Below, one piece after another: positions 1 to 7,895 of a stretch of 64,000 nt of DNA (positions are counted from its first letter, which is position 1; each line of letters begins with the position of its first letter). Below the pieces are notes generated by a model. The model made no database searches. It was not told where the DNA came from and saw nothing but the letters and a program-made list of their open reading frames with translations. The position numbers were made by a program, and so were the translations under genes. Source of the DNA: Gottfriedia sp049568075 (GTDB lineage: Bacteria > Bacillota > Bacilli > Bacillales > Bacillaceae_G); the NCBI GenBank assembly GCA_049568075.1, contig CP144911.1, one strand, 5' to 3'.

Positions 1-1228
1 CAGGTACTCCACAGTCCATAGCAAGCTTAGCATGCATGCGCTGCATTCTATATTCACCGTGAATCGGCATAAAATACTTAGGCTTCATTAGTCTAAGCAT
101 TAATTTTTGCTCTTCTTGACCGCCATGACCACTAGTATGAATATCATTTAATGAGCCGTGAATTACTTCAGCACCAGCACGGTATAGTAAGTTGATTGTA
201 CGATTTACACTCATAGTATTACCTGGAATTGGTGAAGAAGAAAATACTACAGTATCTCCAGGAATAATTTGAATTTGACGATGTGTACCATTTGCTATAC
301 GTGATAATGCAGCCATAGGTTCACCTTGACTACCAGTACATAAAATGACTAATTGATTAGCCGGTATACGATTAATTTGAGATGCATCAATAAATGTATC
401 CTTAGGGCATTTAATATAACCTAAGTCATGACCGATCTCGATATTCGCTTCCATACTTCTACCAAAAACAGCAATTTTACGTCCAGTAGCAATAGCAGAT
501 TCAACTACTTGCTGAAGACGATGAATGTTTGAAGCGAATGTTGCAAAAATAATTCGACCGTCTACTTTGCGGAAGATCTCATTAATTGTGTCTCCAACTT
601 TTCTCTCAGACATTGTAAAATGTGATACTTCACTATTTGTACTGTCAGAAAGTAGACATAAAACGCCTTCCTTACCAATCTCAGCCATTTTTGTTAAATT
701 AGCTGTTTCTCCAACTGGTGTAAAATCGAACTTAAAATCACCTGTATGTACGACTTGTCCTTGAGGAGTTTTTACAACAATTCCGTAACAATCTGGAATA
801 CTGTGAGTAGTACGGTAAAAAGTTACGCTAGTTTTTCTAAATTTAATGATGTCGTCTTCTTTAATTTCAATTAATTTAGCTTTTCTTAAAAGACCGTGCT
901 CTTCTAGTTTATTTTTAATTAAGCCAAGAGCAAGTTTTCCACCATAAATTGGAATGTTTAATTCTCTTAATAAATATGGAATACCACCAATGTGGTCTTC
1001 ATGTCCGTGAGTGATAAATAACCCTTTAATTTTTTCCTCATTTCGAACTAAGTAGGAATAATCAGGTATAACATAATCTATCCCTAGTAGCTCATCTTCA
1101 GGGAACTTGATTCCGGCATCTATTAATATAATTTCATCTTGATATTGTACTGCGTATGTATTTTTACCAATTTCCCCTAAGCCACCTAGTGCGAATACGG
1201 CAGCTTGATCATTTTTAAGAAATTTCAT
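1..1228 (-). CDS. rnjA: Ribonuclease J1 (5' part of gene; 3' end beyond window)
   Basis: RNase J1 is the metallo-beta-lactamase/beta-CASP endo- and 5'-exoribonuclease of Firmicutes mRNA turnover and rRNA maturation. The reverse strand reads from an ATG at 1228 for about 409 residues before the window edge. The zinc motif HGHEDH falls at residues 74-79, as expected for the family, and the beta-CASP part follows. The SD GGAG lies inside the end of rpoY, three bases upstream, so the two are co-transcribed and probably translationally coupled. About 145 C-terminal residues should be missing (family length near 555). Confidence 0.97.
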   Translation of the reverse strand, partial: MKFLKNDQAAVFALGGLGEIGKNTYAVQYQDEIILIDAGIKFPEDELLGIDYVIPDYSYLVRNEEKIKGLFITHGHEDHIGGIPYLLRELNIPIYGGKLALGLIKNKLEEHGLLRKAKLIEIKEDDIIKFRKTSVTFYRTTHSIPDCYGIVVKTPQGQVVHTGDFKFDFTPVGETANLTKMAEIGKEGVLCLLSDSTNSEVSHFTMSERKVGDTINEIFRKVDGRIIFATFASNIHRLQQVVESAIATGRKIAVFGRSMEANIEIGHDLGYIKCPKDTFIDASQINRIPANQLVILCTGSQGEPMAALSRIANGTHRQIQIIPGDTVVFSSSPIPGNTMSVNRTINLLYRAGAEVIHGSLNDIHTSGHGGQEEQKLMLRLMKPKYFMPIHGEYRMQRMHAKLAMDCGVP

Positions 1229-1231
1229 AAA

Positions 1232-1444
1232 TTACGCTAGCTCCAAAATTTTAAAGCTTTCACTTTGTTTTTCGAATTCAAGATGAGCACCGGTTAAAGC
1301 TTGAACAAGCTCAATATTATAATTGAAAGGTAATAATTTCGCACGAACTTCTCTTTCACTATCTGCTTCTACATAAACTGTTTTAGTTTTTTCTCTTACA
1401 GGTACCTCTAATGGTAATTCCTGATAGTATACTTTAAAAATCAT
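1232..1444 (-). CDS. rpoY: RNA polymerase epsilon subunit RpoY
   Basis: This 70-residue protein is the small accessory epsilon subunit of Firmicutes RNA polymerase (YkzG, DUF1447). It starts MIFKVYYQE and contains the conserved PVREKTKTVYVEA segment. It precedes rnjA as in B. subtilis, with three bases between the genes. The SD is AAGGAGAG. The family is recognised from sequence; the role is family knowledge. Confidence 0.95.
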   Translation of the reverse strand: MIFKVYYQELPLEVPVREKTKTVYVEADSEREVRAKLLPFNYNIELVQALTGAHLEFEKQSESFKILELA

Positions 1445-1792
1445 TTAAATCTCTCCTTGTCAAATCACTATCTTCTCAATATTATAAGTGATTTTTTATA
1501 TATTTTCATTCTTTTTATTGAAGATTACCTAAAATACGGTCATTTTAAAAAAAAATTTGAAATTATAGAGATATATTTCTTCTTTTTCAAAAAGTGTTTT
1601 AGCCGTTTTTTTAATTTTTTTCTAAGTTTACGTAACATTAGTTTTACCTCCTAGACATGAAATTAAACTTATATGTAGAGAACACGGACATAGTATATTT
1701 ATGTGTAGTATTGAACGAAAAAACATTTTCATACAATATAATCCAAAAAACAGTTAAAATAGAGGGTATCTTAAAGTTAAGGGGAGAAGAAT
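1445..1792. promoter_or_regulatory. Divergent intergenic region, rpoY / EamA transporter
   Basis: This 348-bp AT-rich gap separates rpoY (minus) from the transporter (plus). For the transporter, TATAAT lies at 1737-1742 with TTGAAC at 1711-1716, a long 20-bp gap; a TACAAT at 1732-1737 gives a 15-bp gap. For rpoY-rnjA, a reverse-strand TATAAT lies at 1481-1486 with no clear -35. Open frames at 1457-1654 and 1657-1860 look like chance reading of AT-rich sequence. Confidence 0.4.
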
Positions 1793-2701
1793 GTGAAGAA
1801 GTTATATGGAGCTTTGTTTTTATTAAGTATTATTTGGAGTACATCTTTTTTATTTATTAAGCTCCTTTTAAACGATATAGGGCCAGAAGCAATTGTTTTT
1901 TATCGCTGTTTCTTTGGTGCTATGACATTATTAATTATTATGTTAATAAAAAAGGTAAAGATTGATTATAAAAATTTACCGAAAATGAGTTTAATTATTG
2001 TCATCTCATTATTTAATCATGCTATACCTTGGCTTTTTCTTTCTTTTAGTGAGACCCATCTGCAAAGTAATGAAGCGGCAGTATTAAATGCTTTTACGCC
2101 AATTGCAACACTCATTATTGGCTATTTTTTCTTTTCTCAAAAAATTCATAAGAAACAATGGATTGGACTTATGATTGGGATCATTGGACTTATGATTATG
2201 ATGAATCTTAATCCATCAACAATTTTCTCGGATAATATAATTTATTCAATATTAATGTTATTTGTTACTTTTTGTTATGGGCTTGGTTCACACTTAACTA
2301 AAAAGTATTTACAACAAATTGATGTAATGATTATTTCATTTTTAACCTTAGGTATTTCTGGTGTATTCGGCTTTTTTTATATGGTCGTTGTAGGGAAGGG
2401 CACTTTAAAACCATTTGTTAATTTTGAAGTTTTTAGTGGTGTGTTTGGACTAGGCGTTGTATGTTCGGGGTTGGCATATTTATTATTTTATTATATGGTT
2501 AAAGAGGGAAGTGCAGAATTTGCAACAATGGTTACTTATATAGTACCTGTATTTGCTTCTATTTGGGGATTTTTCTTTTTAAACGAGCCTTTATCTTTCA
2601 AAATGATTTTAGGATTGTTAATCGTACTTCTAGGTGTATTTATTACGAATAGTAAACAGAAGTCAAAAATGAAAAACTCAAAAGCAAATGCAGCGTCTTA
2701 G
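1793..2701 (+). CDS. EamA-family (DMT) transporter
   Basis: This 302-residue membrane protein has about ten hydrophobic segments in two repeats, typical of the drug/metabolite transporter superfamily. The first segment begins right after MKKLYG, and the second repeat starts near YSILMLFVTFCYGLGS. The GTG start at 1793 follows GGGGAGAA. The C-terminus is Lys/Ser rich. The substrate cannot be told. It lies 15 bases before ykrA and is probably co-transcribed; B. subtilis lacks a transporter here, so it may be a local acquisition. Confidence 0.85.
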   Translation: MKKLYGALFLLSIIWSTSFLFIKLLLNDIGPEAIVFYRCFFGAMTLLIIMLIKKVKIDYKNLPKMSLIIVISLFNHAIPWLFLSFSETHLQSNEAAVLNAFTPIATLIIGYFFFSQKIHKKQWIGLMIGIIGLMIMMNLNPSTIFSDNIIYSILMLFVTFCYGLGSHLTKKYLQQIDVMIISFLTLGISGVFGFFYMVVVGKGTLKPFVNFEVFSGVFGLGVVCSGLAYLLFYYMVKEGSAEFATMVTYIVPVFASIWGFFFLNEPLSFKMILGLLIVLLGVFITNSKQKSKMKNSKANAAS

Positions 2702-2716
2702 TGAGGAGAAAATAAT

Positions 2717-3490
2717 ATGAATAAACCAATCGTTTTTTTTGATATTGATGGAACGATTTTAAATCATGATAAAGTAATTCCGGAAAGTACTAAGAAAGCA
2801 ATTTCGGAACTTCAAAATAAAGATATCCACGTAGCGATTGCAACTGGTCGTGCGCCATTCATGTTTAAAGAAATTCGTGAAGAGTTAAATATAAATAGTT
2901 TTGTAAGTTTAAATGGACAATATGCTGAATTTGAAGGTGAAGCTATTCACAAACATGCCCTGCATCCAGAACAACTTCACCAATTTACTCAAAAAGCAAA
3001 AGAACTAGGTATTCCGCTAATCTATTTAAATAACGAGACAATGAGGGCGTCAATTGATTCACATCCCCATATAAGAGAAGCAATGACATCGATTAGAATG
3101 CAACACCCTGAAGTTCAGCATGATTTTTATCATAATCGTGAAATTTACCAAGTCTTACTGTTCTGTGAAGAGCATCAAGAGCCATCTTTAACCGATGGGT
3201 TTAATGATTTTAATTTTATTCGTTGGCATGAGTATTCGTCAGATGTCTTACCAATAGGTGGATCTAAAGCGAATGGAATACTTCAAATGGTAAACCATCT
3301 TGGGTTTGATATGCAAAATGTAATCGCATTTGGTGACGGATTAAATGATTTAGAAATGATTGAAAAAGTTGGTACGGGGATTGCCATGGGTAATGCAGTG
3401 GATCCACTAAAAAAATTAGCTAATCATATCACAACGAATGTTGATGAAGATGGAATTTTAAACGGTTTAAAATGGGTCGGACTTCTTTAA
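2717..3490 (+). CDS. ykrA: HAD-superfamily (Cof-type) phosphatase YkrA
   Basis: This 257-residue protein is a Cof-type HAD hydrolase. Motif I is DIDGT near residue 9, motif II the T of AIATGR, and motif IV GDGLNDLEM near residue 210. Such enzymes dephosphorylate sugar phosphates or related metabolites in the cytosol; the substrate is unknown. The position between rnjA and defB matches ykrA. The SD GTGAGGAG directly follows the transporter stop. Confidence 0.88.
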   Translation: MNKPIVFFDIDGTILNHDKVIPESTKKAISELQNKDIHVAIATGRAPFMFKEIREELNINSFVSLNGQYAEFEGEAIHKHALHPEQLHQFTQKAKELGIPLIYLNNETMRASIDSHPHIREAMTSIRMQHPEVQHDFYHNREIYQVLLFCEEHQEPSLTDGFNDFNFIRWHEYSSDVLPIGGSKANGILQMVNHLGFDMQNVIAFGDGLNDLEMIEKVGTGIAMGNAVDPLKKLANHITTNVDEDGILNGLKWVGLL

Positions 3491-3493
3491 GTA

Positions 3494-3513
3494 TGTAGAG
3501 AAAGTACAAAAAA
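3494..3513 (+). repeat. TGTAGACA-type post-gene motif, copy 1
   Basis: TGTAGAGAAAGTACAAAAAA lies just after the ykrA stop. A 19/20 match is at 20261-20280 after typA, a looser copy at 17936-17955 after yktC, and a reverse-strand copy at 13570-13589 after speA. All follow a gene end on that gene's coding strand. The function is unknown. Confidence 0.6.
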
Positions 3514-3520
3514 TATTAGA

Positions 3521-3556
3521 AAAAAAGAGCGATTGGTTTTCCAATCGCTCTTTTTT
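3521..3556 (+). terminator. Bidirectional terminator between ykrA and defB
   Basis: A 16-bp perfect inverted repeat, A6 GAGCGATTGG / CCAATCGCTC T6, with a TTTT loop. The A and T tracts allow termination from both sides. The defB stop codon lies within the outer stem. Confidence 0.9.
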
Positions 3557-4112
3557 ATTTTCTCTCTAAAGGTGAAGCACCTTCTGGCGGAGAAAAAGGA
3601 TTTGTTTTATTAATATGATCATAAAACATTACGCCATTTAGATGGTCAATTTCATGTTGGAAGCAAATTGCTGGTAAACCTTTTAAACGGATTTTTACAT
3701 TTCCCAATTCTGTATCGAAGCCAGTGACTGTAATTCTTGCGTAACGAGGAACATATCCAGGAACATCACGATCAACAGATAAGCAACCTTCACCACCTGA
3801 CAAATAAACTTGTTCAACAGAATGACTAACAATTTTAGGATTTAATAGTGCATAACTATATAAATTATCTTGTGAATCAGTTACATGAACACCTATTGCT
3901 CTTTTATTAATTCCGATTTGTGGTGCAGCTAATCCGATACCTGATCGTAGACCGTATTCGGCAGATATTTCCGGATTCTGACTATTTATAACATACTCTA
4001 ATAATGAATTAGCTAAATTAATATCCTCTACCGATGGAGGTAAGTTTACTTCACTCGAGACTGCCCTTAATCTAGGATCGCCTTCTCGAATTATATCTTT
4101 CATTGTAATCAA
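3555..4112 (-). CDS. defB: Peptide deformylase
   Basis: This enzyme removes the N-formyl group from nascent proteins. At 185 residues it is a type 2 deformylase. The three metal-site motifs are present: GIGLAAPQIG, EGCLS (Cys ligand) and QHEIDHLNG (two His ligands and the catalytic Glu). It is convergent with ykrA and shares its terminator. The start begins MITMKDIIREGDP as in B. subtilis YkrB/DefB. Confidence 0.95.
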   Translation of the reverse strand: MITMKDIIREGDPRLRAVSSEVNLPPSVEDINLANSLLEYVINSQNPEISAEYGLRSGIGLAAPQIGINKRAIGVHVTDSQDNLYSYALLNPKIVSHSVEQVYLSGGEGCLSVDRDVPGYVPRYARITVTGFDTELGNVKIRLKGLPAICFQHEIDHLNGVMFYDHINKTNPFSPPEGASPLERK

Positions 4113-4227
4113 ATGAATTTCACTCCTGTCTAATATTTCATAAATATAAGTATGTACTATTCACTAGTATTATTAATTTAGTCTAACAAATCTTTTTTAA
4201 ATTGTCAGTCTCAAGGCAATAGAATGG

Positions 4228-4253
4228 AAAAAGGAGCGATAAAATATCGCTCC
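4228..4253 (-). terminator. Terminator of the YjcZ-type gene
   Basis: On the reverse strand GGAGCGATA / TATCGCTCC forms a 9-bp stem with a 3-base loop, followed by TTTTT (plus positions 4228-4232). Confidence 0.85.
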
Positions 4254-4300
4254 TTAAAGTTTGTGGTTATACATTAATAATAGAGGCTTACTAGTGTGAA

Positions 4301-4444
4301 TTATAAAACGAAAGCTGCACCAACGATAATTAATAAAATGAATAGAACAACGATTAATGCGAAACCGCCGTAACCGCAACCGCATCCGCCGCCGTAACCA
4401 TAACCAGGGTATCCACCTTTTCCACCGTATCCGTAACCGTACAT
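4301..4444 (-). CDS. YjcZ-family tiny membrane protein
   Basis: This 47-residue protein has an N-terminal half of Tyr/Gly repeats (MYGYGYGGKGGYPGYGYGG, then CGCG) and a C-terminal hydrophobic helix ending GAAFVL. This is the pattern of the YjcZ/sporulation-associated tiny transmembrane family of Bacillus. The start ATG at 4444 follows AAAGGGAGG. A longer frame over the same bases (to 4475) is a shadow rich in Arg and Leu. The role is unknown; a link to sporulation is family-based inference. Confidence 0.85.
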   Translation of the reverse strand: MYGYGYGGKGGYPGYGYGGGCGCGYGGFALIVVLFILLIIVGAAFVL

Positions 4445-4607
4445 ATAATAACCTCCCTTTAAACTGTTTCCGCATATAGCGGATACTACAAATTATGAAA
4501 AACTACATAAAGTGTGTGGGTATGTGACCATTTTATTTTTTAGGACGTATAAAAAGTGTGAAAAGATGCAACATGGAAATAATAATGAAAAAAAATTGGG
4601 TGAAATT

Positions 4608-5255
4608 ATGTATAAAAAATTCAATTCCTTATTTCTTGTAATAGTCATACTCTTTATCCTTTGTTCGGGTTGTACTTCTCAAGCAAAACAAAAGAATTTA
4701 GTCATAAATCAACTAGCTGAAATTGCTAAAATGGAACAGAAATTTCAAAAAGCTGGAGAACGTATTCAAAAACTGGAAGTAAAAGAATTGGAGTATTATG
4801 AAAAAATTTATTTATATAAAATAAGCGAAGTAAACAAAAGACAAGATTCAGCAAAACAAGCAATTAATTTATTAAATGAACGAAAAGAACGAGTCAATGA
4901 GGAGTCAAAATTAATTCACGATATAGACATAAAAATTAAAGAACTTCAAACAATAAATATTGAAACGAAGGATGAACAGTTTCGAAATGAAGTTAATAAC
5001 TTTATAAAAACATGGAGAGAAAGAACTGAGTTATACGATAAATTGAATTCAAAATATAAAGATGCAATGGAAACGGATCTTTCAATTTATAACTTATTAT
5101 CCCAGAAAAAAGTTGATTTAAAAAATGTAAAGAGTGAGACAAAGGATACAAATCATATTTATAAAGATGTCATTAAATATAATGATCAATTAAATCTTTA
5201 TACTCAAAAATTAAATAATTTACAAAAAGACATATATGAAAAATATGGTAAATAA
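4608..5255 (+). CDS. ykyA: Putative lipoprotein YkyA
   Basis: This 215-residue protein starts at the ATG at 4608. It has a Lys-containing N-terminus, a hydrophobic run and LCSGC, giving a lipidation Cys at residue 22; position -3 of the lipobox is Cys rather than Leu. The mature part is highly charged, mostly helical and coiled-coil-like (Lys/Glu/Gln rich). The slot between defB and pdhA is that of ykyA (PF10368). The function is unknown. The upstream in-frame extension to 4512 has no signal-like sequence, so the internal ATG is preferred. Confidence 0.82.
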   Translation: MYKKFNSLFLVIVILFILCSGCTSQAKQKNLVINQLAEIAKMEQKFQKAGERIQKLEVKELEYYEKIYLYKISEVNKRQDSAKQAINLLNERKERVNEESKLIHDIDIKIKELQTINIETKDEQFRNEVNNFIKTWRERTELYDKLNSKYKDAMETDLSIYNLLSQKKVDLKNVKSETKDTNHIYKDVIKYNDQLNLYTQKLNNLQKDIYEKYGK

Positions 5256-5360
5256 CAGATTGGGACTAGAATTACTAAATAAAAATCGTTGTAGTACAGT
5301 TTGGAATTTATGATAAAAAAAATCCGTTTTTAGCTATTTGAGTATAATTTAACGGAGTTT

Positions 5361-5377
5361 CTGTTATTGTATAACAG
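5361..5377. promoter_or_regulatory. Inverted repeat in the pdhA leader
   Basis: CTGTTATTGTATAACAG is a perfect 7-bp inverted repeat around three bases. It lies about 270 bp before pdhA, inside a 390-bp gene-free region. It could be an operator or a small hairpin. No regulator is recognised. Confidence 0.4.
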
Positions 5378-5419
5378 ATTGCTGTTTCAAAGGTAGTACA
5401 GGGTTGAAATTTTATGGTA

Positions 5420-5434
5420 AATTTTCCGAAAAAT
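5420..5434. promoter_or_regulatory. CodY-box-like site upstream of pdhA
   Basis: AATTTTCCGAAAAAT matches the established CodY consensus AATTTTCWGAAAATT at 13 of 15 positions. CodY is the GTP/branched-chain amino acid sensor of Firmicutes. The site lies 28 bp before the proposed -35 of the pdh operon, a position compatible with repression or activation. Confidence 0.6.
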
Positions 5435-5461
5435 CATGAATAAAATAATACAACAAAATAT

Positions 5462-5490
5462 TTGACGAGTTTATGAACGTGTTATAAACT
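5462..5490 (+). promoter_or_regulatory. Candidate pdhABCD promoter
   Basis: TTGACG at 5462-5467 is followed after 17 bases by TAAACT at 5485-5490. The -35 is near-consensus and the -10 weak. TATAAA at 5483-5488 is an alternative with a short spacer. The leader would be about 150 nt. Confidence 0.45.
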
Positions 5491-5518
5491 GTACTAGTGT
5501 TCAATGTTGTACTAGTGT
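5490..5518. repeat. Direct repeat TGTACTAGTGT (two copies) near pdh promoter
   Basis: TGTACTAGTGT occurs at 5490-5500 and 5508-5518, 18 bp apart, just downstream of the candidate -10. Each contains the palindrome ACTAGT. The second copy runs into GTGTAATACAC, another inverted repeat. Weaker GTAGTACAG relatives lie near 5290 and 5393. This suggests a repressor or activator site; the protein is unknown. Confidence 0.5.
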
Positions 5519-5645
5519 AATACACGAATAGTATAAGTACAGATTTTAATTATAAGTTAAGGTTACTTGTAATTACTCTTAAGAAAATACACATGATGGA
5601 TAAAGAAAATAAATCCTCCATAATTAAAGAAGGGTGTGGGTTTTA

Positions 5646-6800
5646 GTGGCAACTACTACGAAGAAAGTAGCTGGAAAGGAAACAACAGAAATGAAGAATA
5701 CACAAACTGTTTCTGAATTAATGGATCAAATGCTTCAATTTGGTGATTCAGTTGGAACTCTTCAAATTTTAAATGAAGAGGGCGAAATCGTTAATGAATC
5801 AGCGATGCCTGATTTATCAGATGAGCAATTAAAAGAATTAATGAAACGTATGGTATGGACTCGTGTTCTTGATCAACGTTCAATTTCATTAAACAGACAA
5901 GGTCGTTTAGGTTTCTATGCTCCTACTGCAGGACAAGAAGCTTCTCAATTAGCAAGTCAATTTGCTCTTGAAAAAGAAGACTTTATCTTACCTGGTTACC
6001 GTGATGTACCTCAAATGATCTGGCACGGTCTACCATTATATAAAGCATTTTTATGGTCTCGTGGACATTTAGTAGGAAGCCAAATTCCTGAAGATGTAAA
6101 TGCAATCTTCCCACAAATTATTATTGGTGCTCAAATTGTTCAAGCTGCAGGTGTTGCACTTGGTATGAAATTGAAAGGCCAAAAATCTGTTGCCATTACA
6201 TATACAGGTGACGGTGGATCTTCTCAAGGTGATTTCTATGAAGGTATGAACTTTGCTGGTGCTTATAATGCTCCTGCGATTTTCGTTGTTCAAAATAACA
6301 GATACGCAATCTCAACTCCAGTTTCTAAGCAATCAAAAGCTAGAACAATTGCTCAAAAAGCAATTGCAGTAGGTATTGCTGGTATTCAAGTTGATGGAAT
6401 GGATCCATTAGCAGTATATGCTGCTACATCAGAAGCTCGTAAACGTGCAGTAAACGGTGAAGGTCCTACATTAATTGAAACATTAACATTCCGTTATGGA
6501 CCACATACAATGGCTGGTGATGACCCAACTCGTTACCGTACAAAAGATACTGAAAATGAGTGGGAAGCAAAAGATCCAATCGTTCGTTTCCGTAAGTTTT
6601 TAGAGAAAAAAGGTCTTTGGACTGAAGAAGAAGAAAATGCAATTATCGAAGAAGCAAAAGAAGCAATTAAAGATGCGATCAAACTTGCTGACCAAGAGCC
6701 AAAACAAAAAGTTACTCATTTAATGGAAAATATGTTCGAAACAATGACAAGTAATATAGAAGAGCAATATGCAATTTACAAAGAGAAGGAGTCGAAGTAA
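5646..6800 (+). CDS. pdhA: Pyruvate dehydrogenase E1 component, alpha subunit
   Basis: E1-alpha of the pyruvate dehydrogenase complex, which makes acetyl-CoA from pyruvate. The thiamine-diphosphate motif GDGGSSQGDFYEG...NN is present, as are GRLGFYAPTAGQEA and RYGPHTMAGDDPT. I prefer the GTG at 5646 (MATTTKK), giving 384 residues, with AAGAAGGGTG as SD; an upstream GTG at 5634 overlaps that SD. pdhB follows after three bases. Confidence 0.96.
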   Translation: MATTTKKVAGKETTEMKNTQTVSELMDQMLQFGDSVGTLQILNEEGEIVNESAMPDLSDEQLKELMKRMVWTRVLDQRSISLNRQGRLGFYAPTAGQEASQLASQFALEKEDFILPGYRDVPQMIWHGLPLYKAFLWSRGHLVGSQIPEDVNAIFPQIIIGAQIVQAAGVALGMKLKGQKSVAITYTGDGGSSQGDFYEGMNFAGAYNAPAIFVVQNNRYAISTPVSKQSKARTIAQKAIAVGIAGIQVDGMDPLAVYAATSEARKRAVNGEGPTLIETLTFRYGPHTMAGDDPTRYRTKDTENEWEAKDPIVRFRKFLEKKGLWTEEEENAIIEEAKEAIKDAIKLADQEPKQKVTHLMENMFETMTSNIEEQYAIYKEKESK

Positions 6801-6803
6801 GTC

Positions 6804-7781
6804 ATGGCGCAAATGACAATGATTCAAGCTATCACAGATGCATTACGCGTTGAAATGAAAAACGATCCAACTGTAGTAGTATTCGGGGAAGACGTTGGAG
6901 TAAACGGTGGTGTATTCCGTGCAACTGAAGGTTTACAAGCAGAATTCGGTGAAGCGCGTGTATTCGATACACCTCTTGCTGAATCAGGAATCGGTGGATT
7001 AGCAATCGGTCTTGGAATTGAAGGCTTCCGTCCAGTACCAGAAATCCAATTCTTCGGATTCTTATTCGAAATTTTTGACTCAATCGCTGGTCAAGCAGCA
7101 CGTATGCGTTACCGTACAAGCGGTCGTTTTACTTCACCAATTACTTTCCGTTCACCATTTGGTGGTGGGGTTCATACACCAGAAATGCACGCGGATAGTT
7201 TAGAAGGATTAATGGCTCAAACTCCAGGTTTAAAAGTAGTTATTCCATCAACTCCTAAAGATGCTAAAGGTCTTTTAATTTCATCTATCCGTGATAATGA
7301 CCCTGTTATCTATTTAGAGCACATGAAATTATACCGTTCATTCCGTGAAGATGTACCTGAAGGTGAGTACACAATCGAATTAGGTAAAGCGGATGTTAAA
7401 CGTGAAGGTAAAGATGTATCAGTATTTGCTTACGGTGCAATGGTTCACGCTGCATTAAAAGCTGCTGAAGAGTTAGAAAAAGATGGCGTATCAGTAGAAG
7501 TTGTTGACTTACGTACTGTTCACCCATTAGATATCGAAGCAATCGTTGCGTCTGTTGAGAAAACTGGACGTGCAGTAGTTGTACAAGAAGCACAAAAACA
7601 AGCTGGTATTGCTGCAAATGTAGTTGCTGAAATAAATGATCGTTGTATCCTTTCATTAGAAGCACCAGTTGTTCGTATTACTGCAGCTGATACTGTTTAC
7701 CCATTCTCTGAAGCGGAAACAGTTTGGTTACCGAACCATAAAGATGTAGTTGAAGGTATTCAAAAAGTTTTAAACTTCTAA
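6804..7781 (+). CDS. pdhB: Pyruvate dehydrogenase E1 component, beta subunit
   Basis: At 325 residues this is the full-length E1-beta partner of PdhA. The N-terminus MAQMTMIQAITDALR, FGEDVGVNGGVFR and the C-terminal VTAADT-type region (VRITAADTVYPF) are characteristic. The SD GAAGGAG lies in the end of pdhA. It forms the alpha2-beta2 E1 heterotetramer bound to E2 (PdhC). Confidence 0.97.
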   Translation: MAQMTMIQAITDALRVEMKNDPTVVVFGEDVGVNGGVFRATEGLQAEFGEARVFDTPLAESGIGGLAIGLGIEGFRPVPEIQFFGFLFEIFDSIAGQAARMRYRTSGRFTSPITFRSPFGGGVHTPEMHADSLEGLMAQTPGLKVVIPSTPKDAKGLLISSIRDNDPVIYLEHMKLYRSFREDVPEGEYTIELGKADVKREGKDVSVFAYGAMVHAALKAAEELEKDGVSVEVVDLRTVHPLDIEAIVASVEKTGRAVVVQEAQKQAGIAANVVAEINDRCILSLEAPVVRITAADTVYPFSEAETVWLPNHKDVVEGIQKVLNF

Positions 7782-7801
7782 TCAGTTTATAACAAAAATA
7801 G

Positions 7802-7836
7802 AGAAAGGTATTTGATGAATTCATCAATACCTTTCT
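7802..7836. other. Long hairpin between pdhB and pdhC
   Basis: The 35 bases fold into an almost perfect stem: AGAAAGGTATT and GATGAA pair with TTCATC and AATACCTTTCT, with one bulged T. Only a poor T tract follows (TTACATTATTAG). I read it as a leaky terminator or an mRNA-processing/stability element tuning E1 against E2/E3 output. The 114-bp gap is the only sizeable one inside the operon. Confidence 0.6.
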
Positions 7837-7895
7837 TACATTATTAGATAAAATATATTAAAAAATTAATTAACTTTGTTCGGAGGTAGAAATCT

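Noticed and set aside
1457..1860. Two short open frames in the rpoY/transporter gap
   Set aside because: They are Phe/Ile/Tyr-rich products of AT-rich DNA, lack SD sites, and the second overlaps the transporter start.
4254..4475. 73-residue reading frame on the minus strand
   Set aside because: It is an Arg/Leu-rich shadow over the YjcZ-type gene, whose Gly/Tyr and hydrophobic pattern is far more protein-like.
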